Source of the DNA: Gloeocapsopsis crepidinum LEGE 06123
Lineage (GTDB): Bacteria > Cyanobacteriota > Cyanobacteriia > Cyanobacteriales > Chroococcidiopsidaceae
NCBI RefSeq assembly: GCF_015207655.1
Contig: NZ_JADEWN010000067.1
Span: 1 to 36,158 of the forward strand
DNA: 36,158 nt
Direction of reading: 5' to 3'
Shown here: positions 27,584-36,087 of the stretch, piece after piece
How positions within the stretch are numbered: position 1 is the stretch's first letter
Layout of the letters: each line of letters opens with the position of its first letter
Made by a program: the position numbers and the translations under genes
Notes under the pieces: generated by a model
Seen by the model: only the letters and a program-made list of their open reading frames with translations
Database searches by the model: none
Told to the model about the DNA's origin: nothing

Positions 27584-28227
27584 GGTTCAAATTGTGAAGA
27601 GTCACAAGGAAGTAAGCAGTTTAACTACATTAAACCTTAGATGCGGGGTAGGCATCTTATCTGACTTGGCATAATCGAGAAGGTTATTTCACATTTAACT
27701 GAGTTAACTAGCTTGATATATCCTTTCCAGAACTTTAATGATAAAGCAGAGCTTTCCAAAATCACTGCTCGCAGCATCGCCATCTACAAACCCGTTGTGT
27801 AAAAATCAGCACTTAGCTCGTGTTGTTAAGAATTCTGTCACTTAGAATACATACTTTTTCTGAAAATTAAGCTTACTTATTCATAGCTAAAACTTACTTT
27901 TTTTCTACTGAATTGAGGTAAAATCGATTTTTAAAGCAGCTAAAAGAATTAAAGTTATATAACTCGTAATTGATTGACAATTTATTGAAACAATCTAAAT
28001 TTTAAAAAAAATATCAACTATTGAAGTTATGTACTATGATGAAAAACTCGTATTAGATAGTAAAGATAAAAGCAATCGCAGACAATATTCTCCAAATAAA
28101 AAAGTCTTACAATAGTGGACTCATATAATGTATAAGAATTTTTTTCGTATCGCGATTCTAAATTCAAATCGAATAGCTTACCAGAAGACATTCAGAATTA
28201 ATACATTTAGCTAGTCGGTAATAAACA
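27584..28227. other. 644-bp AT-rich gap upstream of cysC
   Basis: No gene is visible. It must hold the promoters of the membrane protein (minus) and cysC (plus). The only candidate promoter I see is at 27974-28001. Many short homopolymer A and T runs make other matches unreliable. No tRNA-like or tandem-repeat structure was seen. Confidence 0.5.
27974..28001 (+). promoter_or_regulatory. Candidate sigma-70 promoter for cysC
   Basis: A perfect -35 hexamer TTGACA (27974-27979) is followed after 16 bases by TAAATT (27996-28001), a 4/6 match to TATAAT. It lies 227 bases before the cysC ATG, so the leader would be long. In such AT-rich DNA the match may be chance. Confidence 0.3.
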
Positions 28228-28785
28228 ATGAAAAATCAAGGTTTCGTTTTGTGGCTAACTGGATTAAGTGGTTCCGGTAAAACCACACTAGCCAAAGGCA
28301 TAGAACGCGAACTCAAAGAGCGCGGCTGTGTAGTAGAGTTATTTGATGGTGATGCTATTAGAACCAACCTTTCCAAAGGCTTAGGCTTTAGCAGAGAAGA
28401 CCGAGATACCAATATTCGACGGATTGGTTTTGTTGCCAATCTCTTGAGTCGTAATGGTGTGATTGTTATAGCTGCTATCGTGAGTCCTTACCGTGCAACC
28501 AGAGATGAGTTGCGTCATGCAAACAGCGATTTTGTTGAAGTGTATGTCAACGCCCCGTTAGAGGTCTGTGAGGCGCGCGATGTTAAAGGATTATATGCAA
28601 TGGCAAGAGCAGGAGAAATTAGAGCCTTTACAGGAATCGACGACCCTTACGAAGAACCTTTGAACCCAGATATTGTTTGCTATACCGCAGAAGAAACAGT
28701 TGAAGAAAGTGTCGCCAAAGTGATATCGCAATTACAGCGCCAAGAATATATCGCAGAAAAACCTCAACTCGAATATGTAATTTGA
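28228..28785 (+). CDS. cysC: Adenylylsulfate (APS) kinase
   Basis: A 185-residue cytoplasmic kinase that phosphorylates adenosine 5'-phosphosulfate to PAPS in sulfate assimilation and for sulfotransferases. The P-loop is GLSGSGKT (12-19), followed by ELFDGDAIR (37-45), the LGFSREDRDTNIRRIGFVA segment, and VSPYR with Ser86 in the position of the phospho-acceptor-like serine. The C-terminal DVKGLYAMARAGEIRAFTGI stretch is the APS-binding lid. It is a stand-alone kinase, not fused to ATP sulfurylase, and no sulfate-assimilation gene is adjacent. It has its own terminator at 28819. In cyanobacteria that reduce APS or PAPS, a solo cysC may also serve sulfated polysaccharide synthesis. Confidence 0.94.
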   Translation: MKNQGFVLWLTGLSGSGKTTLAKGIERELKERGCVVELFDGDAIRTNLSKGLGFSREDRDTNIRRIGFVANLLSRNGVIVIAAIVSPYRATRDELRHANSDFVEVYVNAPLEVCEARDVKGLYAMARAGEIRAFTGIDDPYEEPLNPDIVCYTAEETVEESVAKVISQLQRQEYIAEKPQLEYVI

Positions 28786-28818
28786 TTTTCTAGCACAGAA
28801 AACAAACGCTTCAAAATG

Positions 28819-28853
28819 AAGGGTAGAGCATTGCTTTACCCTTTCTGTCTTTT
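28819..28853 (+). terminator. Terminator of cysC
   Basis: An 11-bp stem with one G-U wobble (AAGGGTAGAGC/GCTTTACCCTT) and a 3-base loop is followed by a T-rich tail (TCTGTCTTTT). It starts 33 bases after the cysC stop codon. Confidence 0.7.
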
Positions 28854-29196
28854 GTAAGAAGTACAAAACAATATCAATTTTTTCTAACTTGAACCTTCTT
28901 AAATAACACCAAGCTGAATTTAAGCTTAAATGTAGCGATTCTATAATAGTAAGAGAGTAAAATTGGTCGCGGGTAATCGATGACGAACAGTGAAATGAGA
29001 GCTATGGTTAATCAACTAAGTGTTGCATTTCGCGCCAGTGTTAAGGCACTACACACAAAAATGGTGCTGGTTTGAGTCAGAGACAAACATCATAAGAAGT
29101 GTAACCTTAAGTAAGGTAGTTAACCCAAAGTCAGATTTCACAATTGAAATCCCTTTCTAATATAGGAATTAAAAGCGATTGTGCAAAGCGCAACGC

Positions 29197-29216
29197 TGTT
29201 ATGCGATCGCATAACA
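29197..29216. repeat. Perfect 20-bp palindrome centred on HIP1
   Basis: TGTTATGCGA is followed directly by its exact complement, so the HIP1 core GCGATCGC sits at the centre with 6 extra paired bases on each side. It lies 102 bases before the fbp start. It may be an operator for the operon or simply an extended HIP1 site. Confidence 0.7.
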
Positions 29217-29318
29217 TGACCGAAGCTAGATCGCTTATTAGTAACACGCGTTTATACTAGGCGCAAACTTGGCGATCGCAAATATGACTAGCGATCCACA
29301 AACCTAGGGAGAAGAAAC

Positions 29319-30398
29319 ATGGCTGAAGCGCAACAACCACTAGACTATGAGTACGCCCTGGATCGCGATTGTACAACTTTGTCACGGCACGTATTGCAGC
29401 AATTACAAAGCTTCTCGCCAGATGCCCAAGACCTCAGCGCTTTAATGAATCGGATCGCTTTAGCTGGTAAGCTAATTGCGCGGCGTCTGAGTCGTGCGGG
29501 TTTAATGGAAGGTGTTTTGGGCTTCACTGGAGACGTTAATGTTCAAGGTGAATCCGTTAAAAAGATGGACGTCTATGCTAACGACGTTTTTATCTCGGTA
29601 TTTAAGCAAAGTGGTCTTGTTTGTCGCTTAGCTTCCGAGGAGATGGAAAAACCTTATTACATTCCAGAAAACTGCCCGATTGGTCGTTACACGCTGCTTT
29701 ACGACCCAATTGACGGCTCCTCAAATACAGATATTAATTTAAGCCTAGGCTCCATTTTCGCAATTAGACAGCAAGAAGGAGACGACAGCGATAACTCAGC
29801 AAGCGACTTATTACAAAGTGGTCGCAAACAAATCGCTGCTGGATATATTCTGTATGGTCCTAGCACGATGCTAGTGTACTCAATTGGCAAAGGAGTTCAC
29901 TCGTTTTCGCTTGATCCCAGTTTAGGAGAGTTCATCTTAACAGAAGAAAATATTAAGATGCCTCAGCAAGGAGCTGTTTACAGCGTTAATGAAGGCAACT
30001 TTTGGCAATGGGAAGAATCATTTCGAGAATACATTCGCTACGTGCACCGTACTGAAGGTTATACAGCACGCTACAGTGGAGCAATGGTCAGTGATATTCA
30101 CCGCGTTTTAGTGCAAGGTGGTGTATTTCTCTACCCAGGAACCACGAAAAAACCAGAAGGTAAAATTCGCTTACTGTACGAGTCTGCACCTTTAGCTTTT
30201 CTCATCGAACAAGCAGGTGGGAGAGCAAGTACGGGAACCCAGGAAATTTTAGATGTAGTACCCGAACAACTTCATCAACGCACACCTTTGATCATTGGAA
30301 GTAAGGAAAACGTTGCATTAGTAGAATCATTCATTCAGCAACAAGCTAAAGAACAAAACGAAAAAACAATCATGGCTCGTTCTCGCGTACCACAATAG
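29319..30398 (+). CDS. fbp: Class I fructose-1,6-bisphosphatase
   Basis: A 359-residue cytosolic phosphatase releasing Pi from fructose 1,6-bisphosphate for gluconeogenesis, the Calvin cycle and recycling in the pentose phosphate pathway. The metal-binding signature DPIDGSS is at 129-135, preceded by the acidic site SEEMEKP (106-112). The substrate region follows ([16 protein letters not shown]), then the C-terminal [20 protein letters not shown] block. It differs from the bifunctional FBPase/SBPase (class II, GlpX-type) also found in cyanobacteria. The chloroplast-type regulatory cysteine loop is not seen: only three or four cysteines, in other places. AGGGAGAAG precedes the ATG. It is the first gene of fbp-tal-zwf-opcA. 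Confidence 0.95.
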   Translation: MAEAQQPLDYEYALDRDCTTLSRHVLQQLQSFSPDAQDLSALMNRIALAGKLIARRLSRAGLMEGVLGFTGDVNVQGESVKKMDVYANDVFISVFKQSGLVCRLASEEMEKPYYIPENCPIGRYTLLYDPIDGSSNTDINLSLGSIFAIRQQEGDDSDNSASDLLQSGRKQIAAGYILYGPSTMLVYSIGKGVHSFSLDPSLGEFILTEENIKMPQQGAVYSVNEGNFWQWEESFREYIRYVHRTEGYTARYSGAMVSDIHRVLVQGGVFLYPGTTKKPEGKIRLLYESAPLAFLIEQAGGRASTGTQEILDVVPEQLHQRTPLIIGSKENVALVESFIQQQAKEQNEKTIMARSRVPQ

Positions 30399-30456
30399 GG
30401 GTGAGGGGCGAGTAAGAAATTGTAGTTTTGAAGTTAAAAATAAGGAGAGAGTAGCA

Positions 30457-31620
30457 ATGACAGATCAAGCAACAAAACCAGCTAATCATTTAATTGAAAT
30501 CAAAGAATACGGTCAAAGTATCTGGATGGATAACTTGACTCGTGACATGATTCAATCGGGCGAACTCAAACAGTTGATTGAAAACGGTGGAATTTGCGGA
30601 ATTACCTCTAACCCAGCGATTTTTGAAAAAGCAATTAAGGGTAATGCAATTTACGATGCAGATATTGAAGCAGGCATCAAAGCTGAGTTACCAACATATC
30701 AAATTTATGAGTCATTGATCTTTGATGATATCCGTCATGCTTGTGATATCTTGCGCCCTGTGTACGAAGCATCTAATGGTCTAGATGGCTATGTAAGCAT
30801 CGAAGTACCACCAACGATCGCTGACGACACGGAAGCGACAATCAAAGAAGCTAAGCGCTACTACCAGGAAATTGGTCGGGAAAATGTGATGATCAAGATT
30901 CCTGGAACAAAAGCAGGTTTACCTGCTGTTGAGCAAGTTATCGCTGAAGGAATCAATGTTAATGTCACGCTACTATTTTCAGTAGAAAGTTATGTCGAAA
31001 CAGCTTGGGCATATATTCGTGGTTTAGAAAAGCGCGTATCTGAAGGTAAAGACATCAGCAATATCGCCTCAGTAGCTAGCTTTTTCCTCAGCCGCATTGA
31101 TAGCAATATCGATCAGCGCATTGATGATAAACTTGCTCAAGGTATTGACGATATCAGTCTTCAAGCAAAACTCGAAGCAGTCAAAGGTAAAGTGGCGATC
31201 GCCAACGCTAAAATTGCCTATCAGAAATACAAAGAGATTTTTAGTAGCGATCGCTGGCAAGCACTTGCAGAAAAAGGCGGTAAAATTCAGCGTTTACTGT
31301 GGGCAAGTACTAGTACCAAAGATCCCAAATACAGCGATGTTATGTACGTCGATGAGTTGATTGGTCCTGATACTGTTAACACTTTACCACCTAACACGAT
31401 TGAAGCTTGTGCTGACCACTGCAATGTTGACAATCGCATCGAAACTGACCTTGAAGAAGCCTACAAACTGATTGAAAGCCTCAAAAATCCAGAAATTAAT
31501 ATCGACATTAATGAGGTAATGGACGAACTACTAGTTGAAGGAATTGACAAGTTCGTTAAACCTTTTGAATCGTTGATGCAATCTTTGGAAGAGAAAGTCA
31601 AATATTTATCCCCTGTTTAA
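30457..31620 (+). CDS. tal: Transaldolase
   Basis: A 387-residue enzyme that transfers a dihydroxyacetone unit from sedoheptulose 7-phosphate to glyceraldehyde 3-phosphate in the non-oxidative pentose phosphate pathway. It belongs to the long, Tal-C-type subfamily. Signatures are ICGITSNPAIFEKAI (46-60), MIKIPGTKAGLPA with the Schiff-base Lys147, NVNVTLLFSVESY and VASFFLSRIDSNID. There is no fused glucose-6-phosphate isomerase domain, unlike some actinobacterial relatives. A strong AAGGAGAGAG ribosome-binding site lies just before the ATG, and the gap to fbp is 58 bp, consistent with one operon. Confidence 0.96.
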   Translation: MTDQATKPANHLIEIKEYGQSIWMDNLTRDMIQSGELKQLIENGGICGITSNPAIFEKAIKGNAIYDADIEAGIKAELPTYQIYESLIFDDIRHACDILRPVYEASNGLDGYVSIEVPPTIADDTEATIKEAKRYYQEIGRENVMIKIPGTKAGLPAVEQVIAEGINVNVTLLFSVESYVETAWAYIRGLEKRVSEGKDISNIASVASFFLSRIDSNIDQRIDDKLAQGIDDISLQAKLEAVKGKVAIANAKIAYQKYKEIFSSDRWQALAEKGGKIQRLLWASTSTKDPKYSDVMYVDELIGPDTVNTLPPNTIEACADHCNVDNRIETDLEEAYKLIESLKNPEINIDINEVMDELLVEGIDKFVKPFESLMQSLEEKVKYLSPV

Positions 31621-31716
31621 GCAGTTAGCTGTGAGCAATTAGTGATTGGTGGGCAATGTAAACTGCTAGTTGCTAATTGCTAACTTGTTAAATTAATTCA
31701 CAAATTCAGAAACACT

Positions 31717-33246
31717 ATGGTCACGCTGCTAGAAAACCCTCTGCGCGTAGGGCTGCAACAAGAAAAAATGCCAGAACCTCAAATTCTGGTAATTTTTGGA
31801 GCATCAGGGGATCTTACCCAGCGCAAGTTGGTTCCAGCACTTTACAAACTCCGACGCGAACGACGCATTCCCCCCGAAACAACAATTGTCGGTGTTGCCC
31901 GTCGAGATTGGAGTCACGACTATTTCCGCGAACAAATGCGCGAAGGCATCGAGCAATTCTCTGATGGTCTTGGTCGTGAAGAACTTTGGCAAGAATTTTC
32001 TCAAGGTTTATTCTATTGCTCAGGTGATATCGATAAACCCGAAAGCTATCAAAAGCTCAAAGAGTTATTAAGCGAACTCGATGGTAAGCGCGGTACGCAA
32101 GGCAATCGTGTCTTTTATCTTTCAGTTGCACCAAAATTCTTTCCTGAAGCAATTCAGCAACTTGGCGATGCAGGAATGCTCAGCGATCCTGTAAAACATC
32201 GTTTGGTGATTGAGAAGCCTTTTGGTCGGGATTTAGCTTCGGCGCGATCGCTTAACAAAATAGTTCAAAAAGTCTGTCGCGAAGAACAGGTGTACCGCAT
32301 CGATCACTACTTGGGTAAAGAAACGGTACAAAACTTGTTGGTATTTCGCTTTGCCAATGCCATTTTTGAGCCGCTGTGGAATCGCCAGTTTGTCGATCAC
32401 GTCCAAATTACGGTTGCTGAAACTGTAGGCGTTGAAGATCGTGCCGGCTACTACGAAACGGCTGGAGCATTGCGCGATATGTTGCAAAATCACTTGATGC
32501 AACTATTTTGCTTCACGGCGATGGAACCACCAAATTCGCTCGATGCAGAAAGTTTTCGGACTGAGAAAGTCAAAGTTCTCCAAGCTACACGCTTAGCTGA
32601 TCTTCAGAATCTAGAACTGTGCGCCGTACGCGGACAGTATAGTGCTGGCTGGATGAAAGGAAAAAAAGTTCCAGGATACCGCGAGGAACCAGGCATTGAT
32701 CCTAACTCAACCACAAATACTTACGTGGCAATGAAGTTCATGATTGATAACTGGCGCTGGAATGGCGTACCCTTCTATCTACGTACTGGAAAGCGCTTGC
32801 CTAAGAAAGTGTCAGAAATTTCAATTCACTTTCGCGAAGTCCCAAATCTGATCTTTCAATCCGCTTCGCAACAGATGAACACAAACATTCTGGCAATGCG
32901 AATTCAGCCCAATGAAGGTATTTCACTGCGCTTTGAAGTGAAAATGCCAGGACCAGATTTACGGACTCGTTCGGTCGATATGGACTTTAGTTACGGTTCA
33001 ACTTTTGGCTTTGCTGCTTCTGATGCTTACGATCGCCTCCTCTTAGACTGCATGATGGGCGACCAAACTTTGTTTACACGCGCCGATGAAGTAGAAGTAG
33101 CTTGGCAAGTTGTAACTCCAGCCCTTGCAGCATGGGACGCACCATCTGATCCCACGAGTATTCCTTTGTATGAAGCGGGTACTTGGGAACCTGCTGAAGC
33201 TGAAGCTTTGATTAACCGCGATGGACGTCACTGGCGCAGACTCTAG
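31717..33246 (+). CDS. zwf: Glucose-6-phosphate 1-dehydrogenase
   Basis: A 509-residue enzyme that oxidises glucose 6-phosphate with NADP+, the entry and control step of the oxidative pentose phosphate pathway that feeds respiration in the dark and nitrogenase in heterocysts. The NADP site is [11 protein letters not shown] (27-37), followed by EKPFG (166-170) and the active-site signature RIDHYLGKE (194-202). In cyanobacteria the enzyme is redox-controlled, mainly through OpcA, whose gene follows. A 96-bp gap of repeat-like sequence separates it from tal. The start is the first ATG and the N-terminal 20 residues look like the usual cyanobacterial extension. Confidence 0.97.
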   Translation: MVTLLENPLRVGLQQEKMPEPQILVIFGASGDLTQRKLVPALYKLRRERRIPPETTIVGVARRDWSHDYFREQMREGIEQFSDGLGREELWQEFSQGLFYCSGDIDKPESYQKLKELLSELDGKRGTQGNRVFYLSVAPKFFPEAIQQLGDAGMLSDPVKHRLVIEKPFGRDLASARSLNKIVQKVCREEQVYRIDHYLGKETVQNLLVFRFANAIFEPLWNRQFVDHVQITVAETVGVEDRAGYYETAGALRDMLQNHLMQLFCFTAMEPPNSLDAESFRTEKVKVLQATRLADLQNLELCAVRGQYSAGWMKGKKVPGYREEPGIDPNSTTNTYVAMKFMIDNWRWNGVPFYLRTGKRLPKKVSEISIHFREVPNLIFQSASQQMNTNILAMRIQPNEGISLRFEVKMPGPDLRTRSVDMDFSYGSTFGFAASDAYDRLLLDCMMGDQTLFTRADEVEVAWQVVTPALAAWDAPSDPTSIPLYEAGTWEPAEAEALINRDGRHWRRL

Positions 33247-33283
33247 CAGTGTCATCTCAAAAGGGAGTAGGAGTGAGGAGCGA

Positions 33284-33342
33284 GTGGTTAGTGGTTAGTG
33301 GCTAGTATCAAGAGTGCTTAATAACTAGTAACTAGCAACTAG
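33284..33342. repeat. Heptamer tandem repeats in the zwf-opcA gap
   Basis: GTGGTTA, GTGGTTA, GTGGCTA and GTATCAA are followed about ten bases later by TAACTAG, TAACTAG and CAACTAG. The second set is close to the complement of the first. Just before it, GTGAGGAGCGAGT (33273-33285) matches GTGAGGGGCGAGT (30401-30413) of the fbp-tal gap with one mismatch. Confidence 0.65.
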
Positions 33343-33449
33343 TTCTTCCTCTGACCTCTGCTACTCTGGTATACAAAAACTCAAAAAGAATTGAACTACC
33401 TTAAAGCTAATGGCTGATAGCTAATCACAGTAAAACTTCAAAACAAACT

Positions 33450-34814
33450 ATGGCAATTCAATCTCCTCCACTTTTTTCACTTCAGGAGCCAAAGGACGTT
33501 TCTCTCGGTGAAATAGAGGCAGAACTAAATAAAATTTGGCAAAGTTATGGTACTGCTGGAAATGGTGAGGGAAGTCCAGCAGCAACTCGTGCAGCGACAT
33601 TTAGTTTAATTGTTTACGAACCCGAAGAAACGCAACTCCTGCTAGCAAATTTAAATATCTATCGCGGTCCGATTGATGGCATTCCAGGTCCACAAACCGA
33701 AGCCGCACTCCGTGACTTTCAGAAAAAATATGACTTGCCCATAAGTGGAACTGCAACCACCGAAACTCGTGAGAAGCTGCGCGAAGCTGTTGCACAGCAG
33801 CAAGGATCGAGCAATGGGGATAGCGACGCACTTTATTGGGATAGCAGTAGAAATCCAAAAATTGCCGATGCGATCGCTCTACGCAATCCCTGTCGTATTA
33901 TTACACTTTGTCCAGTCGTCGGTGACGATGACGGCGTAACGGCACAAGTCTCAGCGTACTGCCCAATTCAAAAACAATCTTCAACAACTTTGATTTGTTG
34001 TGAATACATCACATTTACAGGTACTACAGCTGGATTAGAGCGGGTAGCAGGTATGATTGCAGCCCTCCTCATCGGTGACTTGCCCAAGTTTCTGTGGTGG
34101 AAAACGACACCAGATCATCACAATCCCTTGTTCAAGCGACTCGCATCCGTCTGTAATTCGATTATTATTGACTCTAGTGGATTCAATGCCCCTGAATTCG
34201 GTCTTCTGCGCGTCAAAGAACTGATTGATGCTGGTATCCCCATTGCCGATCTGAACTGGCGGCGCTTATCGGCTTGGCAAGAATTAACTGCTGAAGCTTT
34301 TGATCCACCTCAGCGGCGTGCGGCATTAAGTGAAGTAGACCGCGTGACAATTGATTACGAAAAAGGCAACCCCACACAAGCACTCATGTTTTTAGGCTGG
34401 TTGGCAAGTCGTCTACATTGGCATCCTTGCGAATTTGAGCAGGAAACAGGAGACTACGAAATCAAGCGGATTCACTTTACTGCTGAAGATCAACGCCAAG
34501 TCGAAGCTGAGTTAGCAGCAATTCCCACGGCTGATAGTGGTGAGATTCCTGGAGATTTAATTGCACTACGCTTGAACTCCACAAACACTAAAGCTGATTG
34601 CTGTACTGTTGTTTGTTCAGAAACTGGCGGATGTATGCGTATGGAAGTTGGCGGCGGTGCCCAAGCTTGTCGTTTTCAGCAGGTATCCTCACTTGCCGAT
34701 CAAAAAGCTGAAATTTTACTCAGTCAGCAATTGCAACGGATAGGGCATGAGGCACTTTATGAAGAAAGTCTTGCCGTGACAGCACAAATTCTGCAACTCA
34801 CATCGCAAGACTAA
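33450..34814 (+). CDS. opcA: Glucose-6-phosphate dehydrogenase assembly protein OpcA
   Basis: A 454-residue activator that promotes the active oligomer of G6PDH. The N-terminus has the family start (SLQEPKDVSLGEIEAELNKI), followed by a peptidoglycan-binding-1-like three-helix domain at about 57-114 (NIYRGPIDGIPGPQTEAAL then RDFQKKYDLPISGTATTETR). The conserved OpcA core runs from about 130 to the end (for example LIGDLPKFLWWKT). Cys389 and Cys395 (VVCSETGGC) match the spacing of the Cys393-Cys399 pair reported as a thioredoxin target in Anabaena OpcA; light-driven reduction would switch G6PDH off. It lies 203 bp after zwf. There is no signal peptide, so the PG-binding-like domain is probably a protein-interaction module in the cytoplasm. 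Confidence 0.94.
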   Translation: MAIQSPPLFSLQEPKDVSLGEIEAELNKIWQSYGTAGNGEGSPAATRAATFSLIVYEPEETQLLLANLNIYRGPIDGIPGPQTEAALRDFQKKYDLPISGTATTETREKLREAVAQQQGSSNGDSDALYWDSSRNPKIADAIALRNPCRIITLCPVVGDDDGVTAQVSAYCPIQKQSSTTLICCEYITFTGTTAGLERVAGMIAALLIGDLPKFLWWKTTPDHHNPLFKRLASVCNSIIIDSSGFNAPEFGLLRVKELIDAGIPIADLNWRRLSAWQELTAEAFDPPQRRAALSEVDRVTIDYEKGNPTQALMFLGWLASRLHWHPCEFEQETGDYEIKRIHFTAEDQRQVEAELAAIPTADSGEIPGDLIALRLNSTNTKADCCTVVCSETGGCMRMEVGGGAQACRFQQVSSLADQKAEILLSQQLQRIGHEALYEESLAVTAQILQLTSQD

Positions 34815-34989
34815 AGAAGGGGTCAGAGATCAGAGGTTATGGGAAGAATAGCGTAGACTTTTGATTTAGGGTCGTAGGAAATACAAGATCTTTCTATCGG
34901 TCATAAGACAAGCAAAGCTGCAAAGTAAGGAGTTAATACGCGCATTCCCTGACCTTCGACCCCTAGCCTCTAATCTCTCTTAACCTTAA

Positions 34990-35937
34990 TTATTGAAATA
35001 GAAATAACCACAAAGGCAGTACTAACAGCAGTAAAACGGTAGACACAACAATACAACTAGCGACTAATTCCCGTTCTAAATTGTATTCCTCCGCAAAAAT
35101 GAGTCCAGCAAAAGCGGAAGGCATTCCAGACATCAGTACCACTGCCAAACGGCGATCGCCTGATAATCCTAAAAATAATGTCGTCAGAATACCAACCAAC
35201 CCAGGGATAACAACTACTTTTAACAGCGCAGGAATCACCGCAAGTTTTAAACTTTTCCACCCACGTAGTTGAGTAAGTCGCATTCCTGTTAATAGAAAAG
35301 CACAAGGAATCACAATTCCAATCGAGGCTTGTAGTCCTGATTCTACTAAAGAAGGCAGTTCGACATCGCGTGTCAGGTAGCCTAGTAAGAAAGTCCACAG
35401 AGTTGGCACTGTTAAAACATCTCGTAACTGTACCCACCAATGATTCTGATGAGTTTCATGGGCAAAGTAACTCGCAATAAAAACACCGAAGCCATAAGTT
35501 CCAATTAAATTGTGCGTCAGGCTGTAGAAGACAATCCAATTTAAGTAACTGTGGTCAATAAATGCTGGCGCGATCGCCAGTCCCACAAACCCTGTATTAC
35601 CTAATACTGCAGCTAAAATAAAACTTCCTTGAATTGCTGGTGTATTTAAAACTGCGGCGATCGGTAGAAAAGCAAGTTTTTTTAATATTTGTAAACATAG
35701 CACTGCAACACCCAACCCCAAAAGCAATGCAGCAAAAGTAATGATTGGAGGAAGCCCTACAGATTGCGAAAAATCTGTCTGTCGCGCCAGTGCCAAAATT
35801 TCTATTGGTATGCCTACCCAATAAAGGCTGCGTCCTAATAAGCGTGGTAGCGTGTGGGGCAGAAAGCGAAAGCATAACAATCCTACACTTGTCCACAAAA
35901 TGAGTGGTAAGTACGCATCAAATAAGGTTTCTGTCAT
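34990..35937 (-). CDS. AEC-family (auxin efflux carrier-like) transporter
   Basis: A 315-residue integral membrane protein with about ten spans in the two-by-five arrangement of the AEC/BART superfamily. Family marks are AVLGNTGFVGLAIAPAFID after the first repeat, and SGDRRLAVVLMSGMPSAFAG near the C-terminus, where PSA is a common motif. Bacterial members are proposed to move small carboxylates such as malate; the substrate here is unknown. An open frame extends to an ATG at 35991, but the added 18 residues (MLDASLHFVNTNTLRSSR) are encoded by the repeat at 35953-35992, so the ATG at 35937 (MTETLFDAYLPLILW) is the likely start. It is convergent with opcA across a gap of about 175 bp. Confidence 0.88.
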   Translation of the reverse strand: MTETLFDAYLPLILWTSVGLLCFRFLPHTLPRLLGRSLYWVGIPIEILALARQTDFSQSVGLPPIITFAALLLGLGVAVLCLQILKKLAFLPIAAVLNTPAIQGSFILAAVLGNTGFVGLAIAPAFIDHSYLNWIVFYSLTHNLIGTYGFGVFIASYFAHETHQNHWWVQLRDVLTVPTLWTFLLGYLTRDVELPSLVESGLQASIGIVIPCAFLLTGMRLTQLRGWKSLKLAVIPALLKVVVIPGLVGILTTLFLGLSGDRRLAVVLMSGMPSAFAGLIFAEEYNLERELVASCIVVSTVLLLLVLPLWLFLFQ

Positions 35938-35952
35938 TCTTGAGGAGCGAAG

Positions 35953-35992
35953 AGTGTTAGTGTTCACGAAGTGTAGCGAAGCGTCTAGCACT
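35953..35992. repeat. Imperfect inverted repeat upstream of the AEC transporter
   Basis: AGTGTTAG (35953-35960) pairs with CTAGCACT (35985-35992) with one G-U type mismatch. The loop holds GAAGTGTAGCGAAGCG, a GC-rich sequence typical of interspersed cyanobacterial palindromes. It creates the spurious N-terminal extension of the transporter frame. Confidence 0.55.
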
Positions 35993-36087
35993 TAGCGGGA
36001 CAAAGTCCAAAGCTAGGGAAAGATCGCAACATACAGCCTATTGCAAGTTTATGAGGTACAGTAAGAGGAGTACACAAATGAAGTCTA

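Larger units (their letters stand above)
28786..29318. other. 533-bp gap upstream of the fbp operon
   Basis: The gap holds the cysC terminator (28819-28853), a 14-bp dyad ACCTTA-AG-TAAGGT at 29104-29117, the 20-bp HIP1-centred palindrome (29197-29216) and a possible -10 hexamer TATACT at 29253-29258, about 60 bases before fbp. GTA-N8-TAA at 29101-29114 is close to, but not, the NtcA consensus GTA-N8-TAC. No gene is seen. Confidence 0.5.

Noticed and set aside
29101-29114. NtcA-like site GTA-N8-TAA upstream of fbp
   Set aside because: The third base of the right half-site differs from the GTA-N8-TAC consensus and there is no -10 element at the required distance.
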